Notes under the pieces: model-generated
Databases searched by the model: none
Seen by the model: the letters and a program-made list of their open reading frames with translations, nothing else
Told to the model about the DNA's origin: nothing
Made by a program: the position numbers and the translations under genes
Part shown: piece after piece, positions 25,452-34,009 of the stretch
Layout of the letters: every line of letters begins with the position of its first letter
Numbering within the stretch: the stretch's first letter is position 1
DNA from: Butyrivibrio sp. INlla16
GTDB lineage: Bacteria; Bacillota; Clostridia; Lachnospirales; Lachnospiraceae
DNA: 51,971 nt
NCBI RefSeq assembly: GCF_900104155.1
Contig: NZ_FMYB01000029.1
Span: forward strand, 1 to 51,971
Direction: 5' to 3'

Positions 25452-26205
25452 AACACATGCACATTACGATGACGAAGCTTTCGACAGTGACAGAGATTCT
25501 CTTCTCTCATCCATGACTGAGAACGGAATCGGAACAATTGTAAATGCAACCGCATCAAAAAGAACTGTCGAGAAGTCCATTGAACTTACTAAGAAATATC
25601 CTTTTATCTACACCACAATCGGTGTTCACCCCAGTGACTGCGATGAAATGGATGAAGAAGAGCTCTCCTGGCTTGAAAGCCTGTGCTCCTATGAAAAAGC
25701 TGTCGCTGTAGGAGAAATCGGTCTTGATTATCACTATGATGAGCCTTCAAGAGATATCCAGAAAAAATGGTTTGAAGCGCAGCTTGATATGGCCAGAAGT
25801 GTTAAACTCCCGGTAATAATTCACTCACGTGACGCGGCAAAAGACACCCTCGATATTATGAAAAGCATGAAAGCCGAGGAAATCGGCGGTGATATACATT
25901 GCTTCTCATATCCTGTTGAAATTGCAAAGGAATATCTGGGTATGGGATTTTATATAGGTGTCGGTGGTGTCATCACCTTTAAGAATGGAAAGAAGCTGCG
26001 TGAAGTTGTTGAATACGCCCCCATAGAGCAGATTGTCATAGAAACCGATTCGCCCTATCTTGCACCCGAACCCTATAGAGGAAAGCGCAATTCTTCCTTA
26101 AACCTCCCATTCGTTGCCGATAAGATTGCCGAAATTAAAGGCTTGCCTGTGGATAAGGTTATTGAAATTACTGAATTAAATGCAAAGAAACTATATAACT
26201 TATAA
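25441..26205 (+). CDS. TatD family metal-dependent deoxyribonuclease
   Basis: A 254-residue TIM-barrel hydrolase. Metal-binding and signature features are ETHAHYDDEAF at the N-terminus (the HxH pair is present as HAH), GEIGLDYHY, PVIIHSRDA, DIHCFSYP and IETDSPYLAPEPYRGKRN near the C-terminus. TatD enzymes act as 3'-5' DNases in the cytoplasm. The ATG lies inside the end of rsmA, so translation is probably coupled. Length and motifs fit the YabD branch of Firmicutes. A terminator follows at 26209-26239. Confidence 0.93.
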   Translation: MIFETHAHYDDEAFDSDRDSLLSSMTENGIGTIVNATASKRTVEKSIELTKKYPFIYTTIGVHPSDCDEMDEEELSWLESLCSYEKAVAVGEIGLDYHYDEPSRDIQKKWFEAQLDMARSVKLPVIIHSRDAAKDTLDIMKSMKAEEIGGDIHCFSYPVEIAKEYLGMGFYIGVGGVITFKNGKKLREVVEYAPIEQIVIETDSPYLAPEPYRGKRNSSLNLPFVADKIAEIKGLPVDKVIEITELNAKKLYNL

Positions 26206-26208
26206 TTT

Positions 26209-26239
26209 AAAAAAAGCTGCCAAAGTGACAGCTTTTTTT
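26209..26239. terminator. Bidirectional terminator between tatD and nrdG
   Basis: A run of A, then GCTGCCA, a short loop, TGACAGC (one mismatch) and a run of seven T. It lies three bases beyond the tatD stop and ten before the nrdG stop, so it can end both converging transcripts. Confidence 0.85.
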
Positions 26240-26248
26240 CTTTATTTC

Positions 26249-26788
26249 TTAATTATCATTTTCTCCGAATTCACTGAGTACTACGCTGCCACTTTCTCTG
26301 GTAGCAGGAACATTAATGACTCTTTGATTTGAAGACCCTCTGAACCTCAGAGAAATATTTTTCAGCTCAAGTTTAAACTCACCATCCACAAGCACATCTA
26401 TTAGCGACAAAATCGGCTCCGTGTCTTCGCTGTGACAGCGTTTATTTTCCTCATCGGTTAACTCTTCCCATAAATAACCGGAATATACCCATATCGATTT
26501 ATTGGGAAACTCCCTTCTAACCCTTTCAATAAATGGTCTAAGCACTTTCTGATTTTGAATTTCCATTGGCTCACCGCCAAGAATTGTAAGACCATTAACA
26601 TAAGCCGGACTTAGTGATTCGATTATCTCATCCTCCACCTCTTTCGTGAAAGGCTTACCGAAATTAAAATCCCAGGTTTCTTCATTAAAGCACCCCTTGC
26701 AATGATGAGTGCATCCCGAAACAAACAGTGAGGTGCGGACACCTGTCCCGTTTGCAATATCTATTGTTTTTATCTCTCCGTAATTCAT
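26249..26788 (-). CDS. nrdG: Anaerobic ribonucleotide reductase activating protein
   Basis: A 179-residue radical SAM enzyme that installs the glycyl radical on NrdD. The cluster-binding cysteines are C26, C30 and C33 in SGCTHHCKGC, and TILGGEPM is the SAM-contact GGEP motif. Its length is typical. It lies downstream of nrdD on the same strand with an 82-base gap that holds a hairpin (26825-26849). It is expected to work only under anaerobic conditions, in the cytoplasm and in complex with NrdD. Confidence 0.95.
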   Translation of the reverse strand: MNYGEIKTIDIANGTGVRTSLFVSGCTHHCKGCFNEETWDFNFGKPFTKEVEDEIIESLSPAYVNGLTILGGEPMEIQNQKVLRPFIERVRREFPNKSIWVYSGYLWEELTDEENKRCHSEDTEPILSLIDVLVDGEFKLELKNISLRFRGSSNQRVINVPATRESGSVVLSEFGENDN

Positions 26789-26824
26789 ATATCCTTTATC
26801 CTTTTGAAAATAAGAAGGGAAGTA

Positions 26825-26849
26825 AAGGGGCTACCAACCGATAGCCCCT
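26825..26849 (-). other. Hairpin between nrdD and nrdG
   Basis: Arms AAGGGGCTA (26825-26833) and TAGCCCCTT (26841-26849) pair over nine bases. The following minus-strand sequence has no strong T-run, so it may be a partial terminator or a processing/stability element that sets the ratio of NrdD to NrdG. Confidence 0.55.
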
Positions 26850-26870
26850 TCTCCGTTATTTTTAAATATA

Positions 26871-29087
26871 TTATAAATGTAATACTCTCTCTTTGATTTC
26901 CTGTGTTCTTCCCTGATTCCAGTACTGAGTTCCGATATAGCCGCAGGTACGTCTTGCAACGTTCATCTTGGACTGATCGGTATTACCACAGTTGGGACAT
27001 TTCCAGATCAGCTTGCCATCGGTATCGTTCTCAATCTGAATCTCTCCGTTGTATCCACAGCACTGGCAGTAATCACTCTTTGTATTGAGCTCTGCATACA
27101 TGATGTTCTCATAAATATACTGCATCACTGCAAGGACAGCCTCGAGATTATTGTTCATATTGGGAACCTCAACATAACTGATAGCTCCTCCGGGTGAAAG
27201 TGCCTGGAACTCTGATTCAAACTTGAGTTTTGTGAAGGCATCTATCTTCTCAGTTACATGAACATGATAGCTGTTTGTTATATAGTTCTTGTCTGTAACA
27301 CCATCAATAATTCCAAAGCGCTTCTGAAGTGCTCTTGCAAACTTATAGGTTGTGGACTCAAGGGGTGTTCCGTATAAACTGAACGAAATATTTGTTTCCT
27401 TTCTCCACTTTGCGCACTTATCATTCATAAACTGCATTACTCTGAGTGCAAAGTCTTTTCCTGCAGCGTCGGTATGAGTTACGCCCTTCATGAACTTTGT
27501 GCATTCGCAAAGTCCTGCATATCCAAGAGAAATTGTTGAATAATTGCCATATAAGAGCTTATCGATTGTCTCACCCTTCTTAAGTCTTGCAAGTGCTCCA
27601 AACTGCCAAAGGATCGGAGCAACATCGGAAGGTGTTCCAAGAAGACGGTTGTGTCTGCACATAAGAGCCTTCTTACAGAGCTCTGTACGCTCCTCCATTA
27701 TCTCCCAGAACTTCTCCTCATCTCCGCCTGATGAGCAGGCTGCATCAACAAGGTTTATGGTTACTACGCCCTGATTAAAGCGTCCGTAATACTTATGATC
27801 GCCCTCGGTATAGTTCTGCGCATTGGCAATATTGCCCTTGTTGCACAGACCTTCGGCAAGGTCTTCACTGTCAACTGTGAGGAAGCTTCTGCATCCCATG
27901 CAGGGATAAACGTCACCGTTTTTATATTCCTTCATCTTCTTAGCAGAGATATAATCCGGAACCATTCTCTTTGCTGTACACTTGGCAGCAAGCTGTGTGA
28001 GGTACCAGTATGGTGTGCCCTCGTGAATATTATCTTCATCAAGAACATAGATAAGCTTCGGGAATGCAGGAGTTATATAAACGCCCTTCTCATTCTTTAC
28101 ACCGACTATACGCTGCTTCAGCATCTCCTCGATAACAAGAGCAAGATCGTTTCTGAGCTGACCCTCAGGTACCTCATCAAGATACATAAATACTGTAATG
28201 AACGGTGCCTGTCCGTTGGTGGTCATTAATGTGATTACCTGATACTGAATAACCTGAACACCGCGCTCTATCTCCTTGCGTACGCGCATCTCGGCGATAT
28301 CGTTTATCTGTTCATCAGTTGCATCCATTCCAGCATCGATAAACTCCTGACGAACTTCTCTTCTGAATTTCTGTCTGCTGACATCAACAAACGGTACAAG
28401 GTGGGACAATGTAATACTCTGTCCGCCGTACTGTGAACTTGCAATCTGTGCTATTGCCTGAGTTGCAATATTACATGCTGTGGAGAAGCTCTTGGGACGT
28501 TCGATCATTGTCTCGGAAATAACCGTTCCGTTCTGAAGCATATCCTCAAGGTTTACAAGGCAGCAGTTGTGCATGTGCTGAGCAAAATAATCGGAATCGT
28601 GGAAATGAATGATTCCGTCCTTGTGCGCCTTAACCACGTCATCAGGAAGAAGGAATCTGCGTGTAATATCACGGCTGACCTCTCCTGCCATATAATCTCT
28701 CTGAACACTGTTAACTGTGGGGTTCTTGTTGGAATTCTCCTGCTTAACCTCTTCGTTATTACACTCGATAAGAGACATAATCTGCTCATCCGTTGTGTTT
28801 GACTTACGGACAAGTGCATGGCGATAACGATAAGTGATATATTTGCGTGCAACCTCAAACTTCCCGGACTCCATGAGGCCATCCTCAACCATGTCCTGGA
28901 TTTCTTCTACGTTTGCAGCCCTGGTAAGCCTGTTACACTTATCCTCTACCTGCGCCTCTATGCTCTTAATCTGATCTTCAGACAAGCTCTGATCGGGAGT
29001 TACTTCCTTATTTGCTTTCTCAATGGCAGCCAAAATCTTGGCACCATCAAAAGTAACCTCTTTACCGCTTCTCTTAATAATCTTCAC
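26871..29087 (-). CDS. nrdD: Anaerobic ribonucleoside-triphosphate reductase
   Basis: A 738-residue class III ribonucleotide reductase that makes deoxynucleoside triphosphates without oxygen. The N-terminal 90 residues are an ATP-cone allosteric domain (MKIIKRSGKEVTFDGAKI). The barrel includes HDSDYFAQHMHNC and YPCMGCRSFL with active-site cysteines. Near the C-terminus a zinc site is formed by CQCC and CPNC, and the radical glycine lies in RTCGYIGTQYWNQGR. The start is GTG at 29087 with AGGGGG seven bases upstream. Two NrdR boxes lie upstream, so repression by NrdR is likely. Confidence 0.97.
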   Translation of the reverse strand: MKIIKRSGKEVTFDGAKILAAIEKANKEVTPDQSLSEDQIKSIEAQVEDKCNRLTRAANVEEIQDMVEDGLMESGKFEVARKYITYRYRHALVRKSNTTDEQIMSLIECNNEEVKQENSNKNPTVNSVQRDYMAGEVSRDITRRFLLPDDVVKAHKDGIIHFHDSDYFAQHMHNCCLVNLEDMLQNGTVISETMIERPKSFSTACNIATQAIAQIASSQYGGQSITLSHLVPFVDVSRQKFRREVRQEFIDAGMDATDEQINDIAEMRVRKEIERGVQVIQYQVITLMTTNGQAPFITVFMYLDEVPEGQLRNDLALVIEEMLKQRIVGVKNEKGVYITPAFPKLIYVLDEDNIHEGTPYWYLTQLAAKCTAKRMVPDYISAKKMKEYKNGDVYPCMGCRSFLTVDSEDLAEGLCNKGNIANAQNYTEGDHKYYGRFNQGVVTINLVDAACSSGGDEEKFWEIMEERTELCKKALMCRHNRLLGTPSDVAPILWQFGALARLKKGETIDKLLYGNYSTISLGYAGLCECTKFMKGVTHTDAAGKDFALRVMQFMNDKCAKWRKETNISFSLYGTPLESTTYKFARALQKRFGIIDGVTDKNYITNSYHVHVTEKIDAFTKLKFESEFQALSPGGAISYVEVPNMNNNLEAVLAVMQYIYENIMYAELNTKSDYCQCCGYNGEIQIENDTDGKLIWKCPNCGNTDQSKMNVARRTCGYIGTQYWNQGRTQEIKERVLHL

Positions 29088-29156
29088 TGGCGAACCCCCT
29101 ATTTAAGTACATTTATATGGAAATACCTATATTTTTAGATAAATAGTAGCCACCCG

Positions 29157-29204
29157 AAACTATATCTTGTGGCTACAATTAAACTATAATACATTATATA
29201 GTAT
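29157..29204 (-). promoter_or_regulatory. Paired NrdR boxes upstream of nrdD
   Basis: Two 16-base A/T-rich sites, 29157-29172 and 29189-29204, each resembling the NrdR consensus (ACA, ATATA, TGT-like core), start exactly 32 bases apart. Three helical turns is the usual spacing for cooperative binding of the ATP/dATP-sensing repressor NrdR. The distal site overlaps TATAAT-like -10 sequence. The proximal site sits in the loop of an eight-pair hairpin (29146-29153 with 29169-29176). Confidence 0.7.
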
Positions 29205-29228
29205 AAATCAAGTAACAATTTTCCGTTA

Positions 29229-30059
29229 TCAAAACTTCCTTACAAATTCAAGCCTGTTCAGCATTCTAAGGTATTTTGACAATCTATCGTTATCCGTAAT
29301 TTCGTCTCCTGACTCATAGTATGTGGTGTTGAATCCAACCACAATATCTTGTGGTTCATTAAAAATAATCTCTTTATCTTCATCATTTTTAACTTCTAGA
29401 CCCATAACATCACCCAAATGACTAATTGTCCCGTGGTTTCCGTCTATCAGATGAATGCTGTCACCCAGCAGTTCTCTGTAAAGAGGTTTAAAATAATTAA
29501 AATGTGTGCATCCAAGAACCAGCGCACTGTACTTTTCATAGGAAGCATTAACTGACAAAAAGCGGTTACTGATATAATCCCTTACCTCTTCCGTGTCGAA
29601 TTCTTCTCTCTCCGCATATTTCACAAGCCCCGGCATCTCAAGTAAATCAGCCTTGTGCTGCAAATCCACTCTTGAAAGAAGTCTCTCAAGCTTTTTCTCT
29701 CTTATGGTAACGGGAGTAGCCATCACAAGAATTCTTTTACTGTCGTCACGACACTCCTCAACAGCCGGCTTCACTGCAGGCTCCATTCCAAGAATTGGAA
29801 GCTTGTACTTTTCCCTTACCATGGATGCACCCACACTGGTAGCTGTGTTGCAGGCAATCACTATGGCATCGACATCTTTGCTGATGAGAAATCTTACAAT
29901 CTCATCAACATAGCCTTTTATCTCTTCCTCAGACTTTGTTCCATATGGTACATGCCTTGTGTCGGCATAAAATATGTATTCCTGATCCGGAAATCTATGA
30001 TAAGCCTCATTCAATACAGAAAGGCCTCCGACACCGGAATCAAAAATTCCTATTCGCAT
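29229..30059 (-). CDS. murI: Glutamate racemase
   Basis: A 276-residue enzyme that makes D-glutamate for peptidoglycan. FDSGVGGLSVL opens the protein, DTRHVPYG follows, and the two catalytic cysteines are C70 in IACNTAT and C184 in LGCTHF. Length is normal. GAGGAA lies before the ATG at 30059. It is divergent from the small gene at 30091 with only 31 bases between the starts, so promoters must overlap or lie within genes. Confidence 0.95.
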   Translation of the reverse strand: MRIGIFDSGVGGLSVLNEAYHRFPDQEYIFYADTRHVPYGTKSEEEIKGYVDEIVRFLISKDVDAIVIACNTATSVGASMVREKYKLPILGMEPAVKPAVEECRDDSKRILVMATPVTIREKKLERLLSRVDLQHKADLLEMPGLVKYAEREEFDTEEVRDYISNRFLSVNASYEKYSALVLGCTHFNYFKPLYRELLGDSIHLIDGNHGTISHLGDVMGLEVKNDEDKEIIFNEPQDIVVGFNTTYYESGDEITDNDRLSKYLRMLNRLEFVRKF

Positions 30060-30090
30060 ATCATTCCTCGTTGTTGTATCATTATTAATT

Positions 30091-30543
30091 ATGAATGAAT
30101 CCTACACATTTGAACTTCAAAAATTATATGATGATCCGCATGTAAGCCCTTTTATCCAGGAGGTTTGCGAGTATTACGCATCAAAAGCCGATTACGGCGA
30201 TGGCTCCGACAGAGAAGAGATTGAACCTTCAGAAATAGTGGAACCCGTATATACTCTGTTTCTTCTTCAGCGAAGGGAAACCTTGCTGGATGAGCTCTCT
30301 TATATTCATAAAAAATATCCTCATCTGTTCGCCAGTGTTGAACAGCTTTATGAGGATATCCTTATTCACATGGACATAAGACCTCTTGAATCCGAAACAG
30401 CTGCCCGCCTGTCACTTGCTCTTGATGAAAAAGTCTCGGCCGGGGCTATCACGGAGAAAATCGAAAACCTCTGTGACAGTTACGAGGATATCGGTGAAGC
30501 ACTGGATCCGTTCTACGGTTGGCTTCACGCCTTCTATTCCTGA
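30091..30543 (+). CDS. Small acidic protein of unknown function
   Basis: A 150-residue acidic, helical protein without membrane segment or signal peptide. It contains YYASKADYGDGSDREEIEPS followed by several amphipathic helices. I recognise no family with certainty, although similar short proteins accompany murI in related genomes. There is no strong ribosome binding site before the ATG. Its stop lies ten bases inside the end of the converging SH3b gene. Codon use and composition look like the neighbours, so it is probably a real gene. Confidence 0.6.
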   Translation: MNESYTFELQKLYDDPHVSPFIQEVCEYYASKADYGDGSDREEIEPSEIVEPVYTLFLLQRRETLLDELSYIHKKYPHLFASVEQLYEDILIHMDIRPLESETAARLSLALDEKVSAGAITEKIENLCDSYEDIGEALDPFYGWLHAFYS

Positions 30544-31313
30544 ACTGTCGCATATTTCATGACACAAAAAAGAAGCTGATTATCATAGCTTACCTGCGCC
30601 CATTCTCCGTCATCACTAACGGCGACTCTGTCTAGCGTAGTTCCTTCCGGCACCTGAACAACGATAAAATCATCGCTTGCTGTGCTGGGAGTGTTGCGCA
30701 GATTAAGGTCCGCAGTCGTAACTATCTTATCTCCTGTCTTTGTGTATCCTGCAAGCTCACCTACCTGAACTTCAGTCTGCTCCTCATCCGGATCAGGTCT
30801 TAGATATTTATCATAAACCTTAGCCTTAAATATCATTCCAATAAGAGCAAGTATAATCAGTCCCGTAACTATCGAAGATATTCTTACTATAATAAGCGGA
30901 TCAACTCCGCCCTCATTATCATTACCCTCTCGACGCTCTTTATGTACTTTCTCTTTTGGCACCTTTTCTTTTTTGACTTTTTCTTTTTTTACTCTCTCTT
31001 CTCGTACCTGCTCTTCCCGTTCGAGCTCTCTTGCCCTTTTTCTTATATATCGGGGCTTTTCTCTTGGACTCTCGGGTTCAACACTTACAGGCTCATGGTC
31101 TTCATCATCAAGATAAAATTCAGGCGAGTCCTCATCAAGGCTCTCCCTTTCCCTATCCATTTCCGCCTGTCTTGATCTGTAGTACTCCTCCCTCTCATCA
31201 GCTGAAAGGAAATCAAGCGGATCCTGGATCTCTATATTTATCTCCTCTGTAAAGTATTCATCGTTTCTGTTTTTTCTTCTGTAATCGTTAAAATTTCTGA
31301 TATTGTCCGCCAT
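30534..31313 (-). CDS. Single-span membrane protein with C-terminal SH3b domain
   Basis: A 259-residue protein from the ATG at 31313, which has AAGGAG seven bases upstream; the frame opens 23 codons earlier without a box. The N-terminal 130 residues are charged and cytoplasmic, with a lysine/glutamate repeat (VKKEKVKKEKVPKEK). One membrane segment (PLIIVRISSIVTGLIILALI) follows and then an extracytoplasmic bacterial SH3 domain (TTADLNLRNTPSTASDDFIV), which commonly binds peptidoglycan peptides. It may be a cell-wall-sensing or anchoring protein. No catalytic domain is present. Confidence 0.75.
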   Translation of the reverse strand: MADNIRNFNDYRRKNRNDEYFTEEINIEIQDPLDFLSADEREEYYRSRQAEMDRERESLDEDSPEFYLDDEDHEPVSVEPESPREKPRYIRKRARELEREEQVREERVKKEKVKKEKVPKEKVHKERREGNDNEGGVDPLIIVRISSIVTGLIILALIGMIFKAKVYDKYLRPDPDEEQTEVQVGELAGYTKTGDKIVTTADLNLRNTPSTASDDFIVVQVPEGTTLDRVAVSDDGEWAQVSYDNQLLFCVMKYATVQE

Positions 31314-31371
31314 GACTTCTCCTTGGGAAATCCCTTGGTCAACATCTCCCCCTATAAACGAAAATATAAAT

Positions 31372-31392
31372 CGGGTAGGCATCGCCTACCCG
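31372..31392. terminator. Hairpin between trxA and the SH3b gene
   Basis: CGGGTAGGC (31372-31380) and GCCTACCCG (31384-31392) form a nine-pair GC-rich stem with a three-base loop. On the minus strand the following bases are AT-rich with a broken T-run, so it probably ends the trmB-trxA transcript. Confidence 0.65.
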
Positions 31393-31432
31393 AAACTATA
31401 ATAGCACATATTTGTTATAAGCAAAAATTTGA

Positions 31433-31756
31433 TTATGATACAACCTTATCAATCATACTCTGAAGCTTAGCTTTGCTCTGAGCTCCAACCGCCTGATCTA
31501 CAAGTTCTCCGTCCTTAATAAATGCAAACATCGGGATAGACATAACGCCATATTTCTGAGCAATCTCAGGCTGCTCATCCACGTTTATCTTTCCAACCTT
31601 GAGCTCTCCGTCATATTCTTTAGCAAACTCATCGATCATGGGTGCCATCATCTTACAAGGGCCACACCAGTCAGCCATAAAATCGATAAGAACCGGAAGC
31701 TTACTGTTGAGAACTTCTTCCTCAAAGTTGTCTGTTGTAAATGTGTACTCAGCCAT
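31433..31756 (-). CDS. trxA: Thioredoxin
   Basis: A 107-residue thioredoxin with the WCGPC active site at residues 30-34 and the cis-proline region MSIPMFAF. It reduces protein disulfides in the cytoplasm and accepts electrons from thioredoxin reductase, which is not in the window. AGGTGG precedes the ATG at 31756. It lies 57 bases after trmB on the same strand. Confidence 0.96.
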   Translation of the reverse strand: MAEYTFTTDNFEEEVLNSKLPVLIDFMADWCGPCKMMAPMIDEFAKEYDGELKVGKINVDEQPEIAQKYGVMSIPMFAFIKDGELVDQAVGAQSKAKLQSMIDKVVS

Positions 31757-31813
31757 CGTCCACCTCTTTCCGCGATATTGTGGTATCGCTTTGCGTAAAT
31801 TAATGTAACAACC

Positions 31814-32452
31814 CTAGCGCTTAATAATATATTTGAAGATCGGATTCCCTTTAGCGGAAAACTTCTCCTCATATTCTGTCATTATGTTGCCATCGTTCAT
31901 TGCGGCATCATTATGAAGATCATAGGTCACAGCTTCGGCATGCCAGCCGGCCGTGTTCAGTTCCATCAAAGAAAAATCAAAAAGGTCTCTGTTGTCTGTC
32001 TTGAATTCCAACTGTCCGTCTTTTTTAAGAATGCGGTCATACCGCCGCAGAAAAGTGCTTGAAGTCAATCGCCTCTGAGCATGTCTCTCCTTGGGCCAGG
32101 GATCAGAGAAATTGAGATAAATTCTGTCTACCTCACCTTCCTCAAATACCTCATTAATGATCTCAGCTTCCATTCTTATGAATCTAACATTGGTAAGCTC
32201 AAGTTCAGTCTGCTTTTGTACCGCTCTTAAAAGTACACTGGAATATTTTTCTATTCCTACATAATTTATATCGGGATTGGCTGCTGCCATATCCATTATG
32301 AAGCGTCCCTTACCCGTTCCGACTTCTATCCTCACGGGATTATCGTTTCCGAACACTTCCTTCCATTTTCCCTTATGCTCCTCCGGATTATCTATTGTGA
32401 AGGGGCTCTCTGCAATCCTTTCTCTGGATCCTGCTACATTTCTAAGCCGCAT
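31814..32452 (-). CDS. trmB: tRNA (guanine-N7-)-methyltransferase
   Basis: A 212-residue enzyme that makes m7G46 in tRNA. It shows RIEVGTGKGRFIMDMA (SAM-binding motif I) , NYVGIEKYSSVL, and the family motif YLNFSDPWPKERHAQRRL, and ends with KFSAKGNPIFK. The ATG at 32452 (MRLRN) is chosen because it matches the usual N-terminus; the frame extends 30 codons upstream through a hydrophobic stretch that overlaps the promoter. An AGGTAG box lies 11 bases upstream. Confidence 0.93.
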   Translation of the reverse strand: MRLRNVAGSRERIAESPFTIDNPEEHKGKWKEVFGNDNPVRIEVGTGKGRFIMDMAAANPDINYVGIEKYSSVLLRAVQKQTELELTNVRFIRMEAEIINEVFEEGEVDRIYLNFSDPWPKERHAQRRLTSSTFLRRYDRILKKDGQLEFKTDNRDLFDFSLMELNTAGWHAEAVTYDLHNDAAMNDGNIMTEYEEKFSAKGNPIFKYIIKR

Positions 32453-32480
32453 AAATTGAATTCTACCTTTCAATATAATA

Positions 32481-32509
32481 ATTATAATACCAAATGCTAC
32501 ATATTGAAA
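32481..32509 (-). promoter_or_regulatory. Probable trmB promoter
   Basis: On the minus strand TATAAT (32481-32486) is preceded after 17 bases by TTTCAA (32504-32509). It lies 28 bases upstream of the chosen trmB start. This also argues against the longer open frame being the true start. Confidence 0.45.
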
Positions 32510-32528
32510 AGTTTTTGCAGCTTCATCT

Positions 32529-32556
32529 TTGGTTTTATCCACTTTTAGTGTATCAT
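32529..32556 (+). promoter_or_regulatory. Possible promoter of the DacF-like gene
   Basis: TTGGTT (32529-32534), a 16-base spacer and TATCAT (32551-32556) lie 31 bases upstream of the ATG at 32588. It is back to back with the trmB promoter. Confidence 0.38.
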
Positions 32557-32587
32557 AGATTAGCAGACTGTCGCTACAAGGAGTTTT

Positions 32588-34009
32588 ATGAATTACAAAG
32601 GTTTTATAAATAAACTTAATATGATCATTTCCATGGTTCTAATATCTGTTCTGCTTACTCAGAACGGGTCTTTTTGCCATGCGGAAACTGATCTTGAGGC
32701 AGCGCAGAATGCTCGAAAAGAGTTGCCCATTCAAAGCAATGACACTCCGGGATGGCCCGCCGGTCCTCAAATTGGTGCAGAGGCCGCAATTCTGATGGAT
32801 GCCAATACCGGGACAATTCTTTATGCAAAGAACATTCATGAAGAGCTCTACCCTGCAAGCACCACAAAGATAATGACTTGTCTTCTTGCGGTTGAAAACG
32901 CAGGACTTAATGACAGAGTTGATTTTTCCTATGAAGCTATACACTCCGTCCCCTCCGACGGTTCAAAAATCGGCATGGATGCAGGTGAATATCTGTCACT
33001 TGAAGAATGCCTTTACGGAATCATGGTTGGTAGTGCAAACGAAGTTGCAAATGCCGTTGCGGAGCATGTAAGCGGATCCATTGACGGCTTCATCGATCTT
33101 ATGAATGAAAAAGCCGCTTCATTGGGATGCACAAATACTCACTTCTCAAATACTAACGGTCTTCAGGCTTCCGATCACTACACAAGTGCTTATGATCTTG
33201 CCCTGATTTCTTCAGAGTTTTTCTCAAATGAGCTCCTCTGCAGAGTCGGTAATACGCCAAGATATCACTTTGAGCCAAGTGCCGGGCAGCCCGATGATTT
33301 TTATCTTAATAACAAGCATAAACTGATATCCGGTGAAATGTCTTATCCTGGTATCATCGGCGGCAAAACCGGTTATACCGATCTGGCCAGAGAAACCCTC
33401 GTCACCTGTGCAGAACGCGGTGGTATGAAACTTGTGTGTGTCGTTTTTATGGAGGAATCTCCCTCTCAGTTTACGGATACGGTAACTTTATTTGACTATG
33501 GTTTCAACAATTTTAAAACAGTAAATATTAAAAGTGAAGAAAGCGGATATATCCCGAGGGATAACGCCTTTTTCTCTTCCGGAAACGATATTTTCAAAGC
33601 ACCCTCTTCTGTTCTTGAGTTTGGAAAATCGGATTATGTGATTCTTCCAGTTAATTCCTCACTCTCGGATGCCACATCCACAGTATCCTATGATAATGCA
33701 GATGGTTCTTCAAACGTAGTTGCAACAATTAATTACTCATTTAACGATGTACCTATAGGTTCCGGACATGTCCTCGTCTCTCAGGCATCATCCTCTCAGG
33801 CAGCTTCTGAAGACAGAGACATTAAAACCATATATTTAAACATGAAACAGATCATTACATATTTTGCCTTTGCCGGCTTTTCATTAATTCTTCTTATCTA
33901 TATATCTTCACTAATCAGCACTTATAGCTTTGGTGGAAGCAGAGAAGATCGTAAAAGACTTAACAGAAGAAAACGTGAAGCAAGGAAAAGAAGCGGTCCG
34001 AAATTATGA
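32588..34009 (+). CDS. D-alanyl-D-alanine carboxypeptidase (DacF-like, S11)
   Basis: A 473-residue low-molecular-weight penicillin-binding protein. The S11 motifs are all present: SxxK as S91TTK94, SxN as S149AN151 and KTG at 260-262. The N-terminus has a hydrophobic export signal (residues 11-25) and the C-terminus has a membrane segment (about 418-440) followed by a short basic cytoplasmic tail, so the enzyme is anchored and faces the wall. It trims the terminal D-Ala of peptidoglycan stem peptides. AAGGAG lies four bases before the ATG. The last bases overlap the stop of the converging exonuclease gene. Confidence 0.92.
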   Translation: MNYKGFINKLNMIISMVLISVLLTQNGSFCHAETDLEAAQNARKELPIQSNDTPGWPAGPQIGAEAAILMDANTGTILYAKNIHEELYPASTTKIMTCLLAVENAGLNDRVDFSYEAIHSVPSDGSKIGMDAGEYLSLEECLYGIMVGSANEVANAVAEHVSGSIDGFIDLMNEKAASLGCTNTHFSNTNGLQASDHYTSAYDLALISSEFFSNELLCRVGNTPRYHFEPSAGQPDDFYLNNKHKLISGEMSYPGIIGGKTGYTDLARETLVTCAERGGMKLVCVVFMEESPSQFTDTVTLFDYGFNNFKTVNIKSEESGYIPRDNAFFSSGNDIFKAPSSVLEFGKSDYVILPVNSSLSDATSTVSYDNADGSSNVVATINYSFNDVPIGSGHVLVSQASSSQAASEDRDIKTIYLNMKQIITYFAFAGFSLILLIYISSLISTYSFGGSREDRKRLNRRKREARKRSGPKL

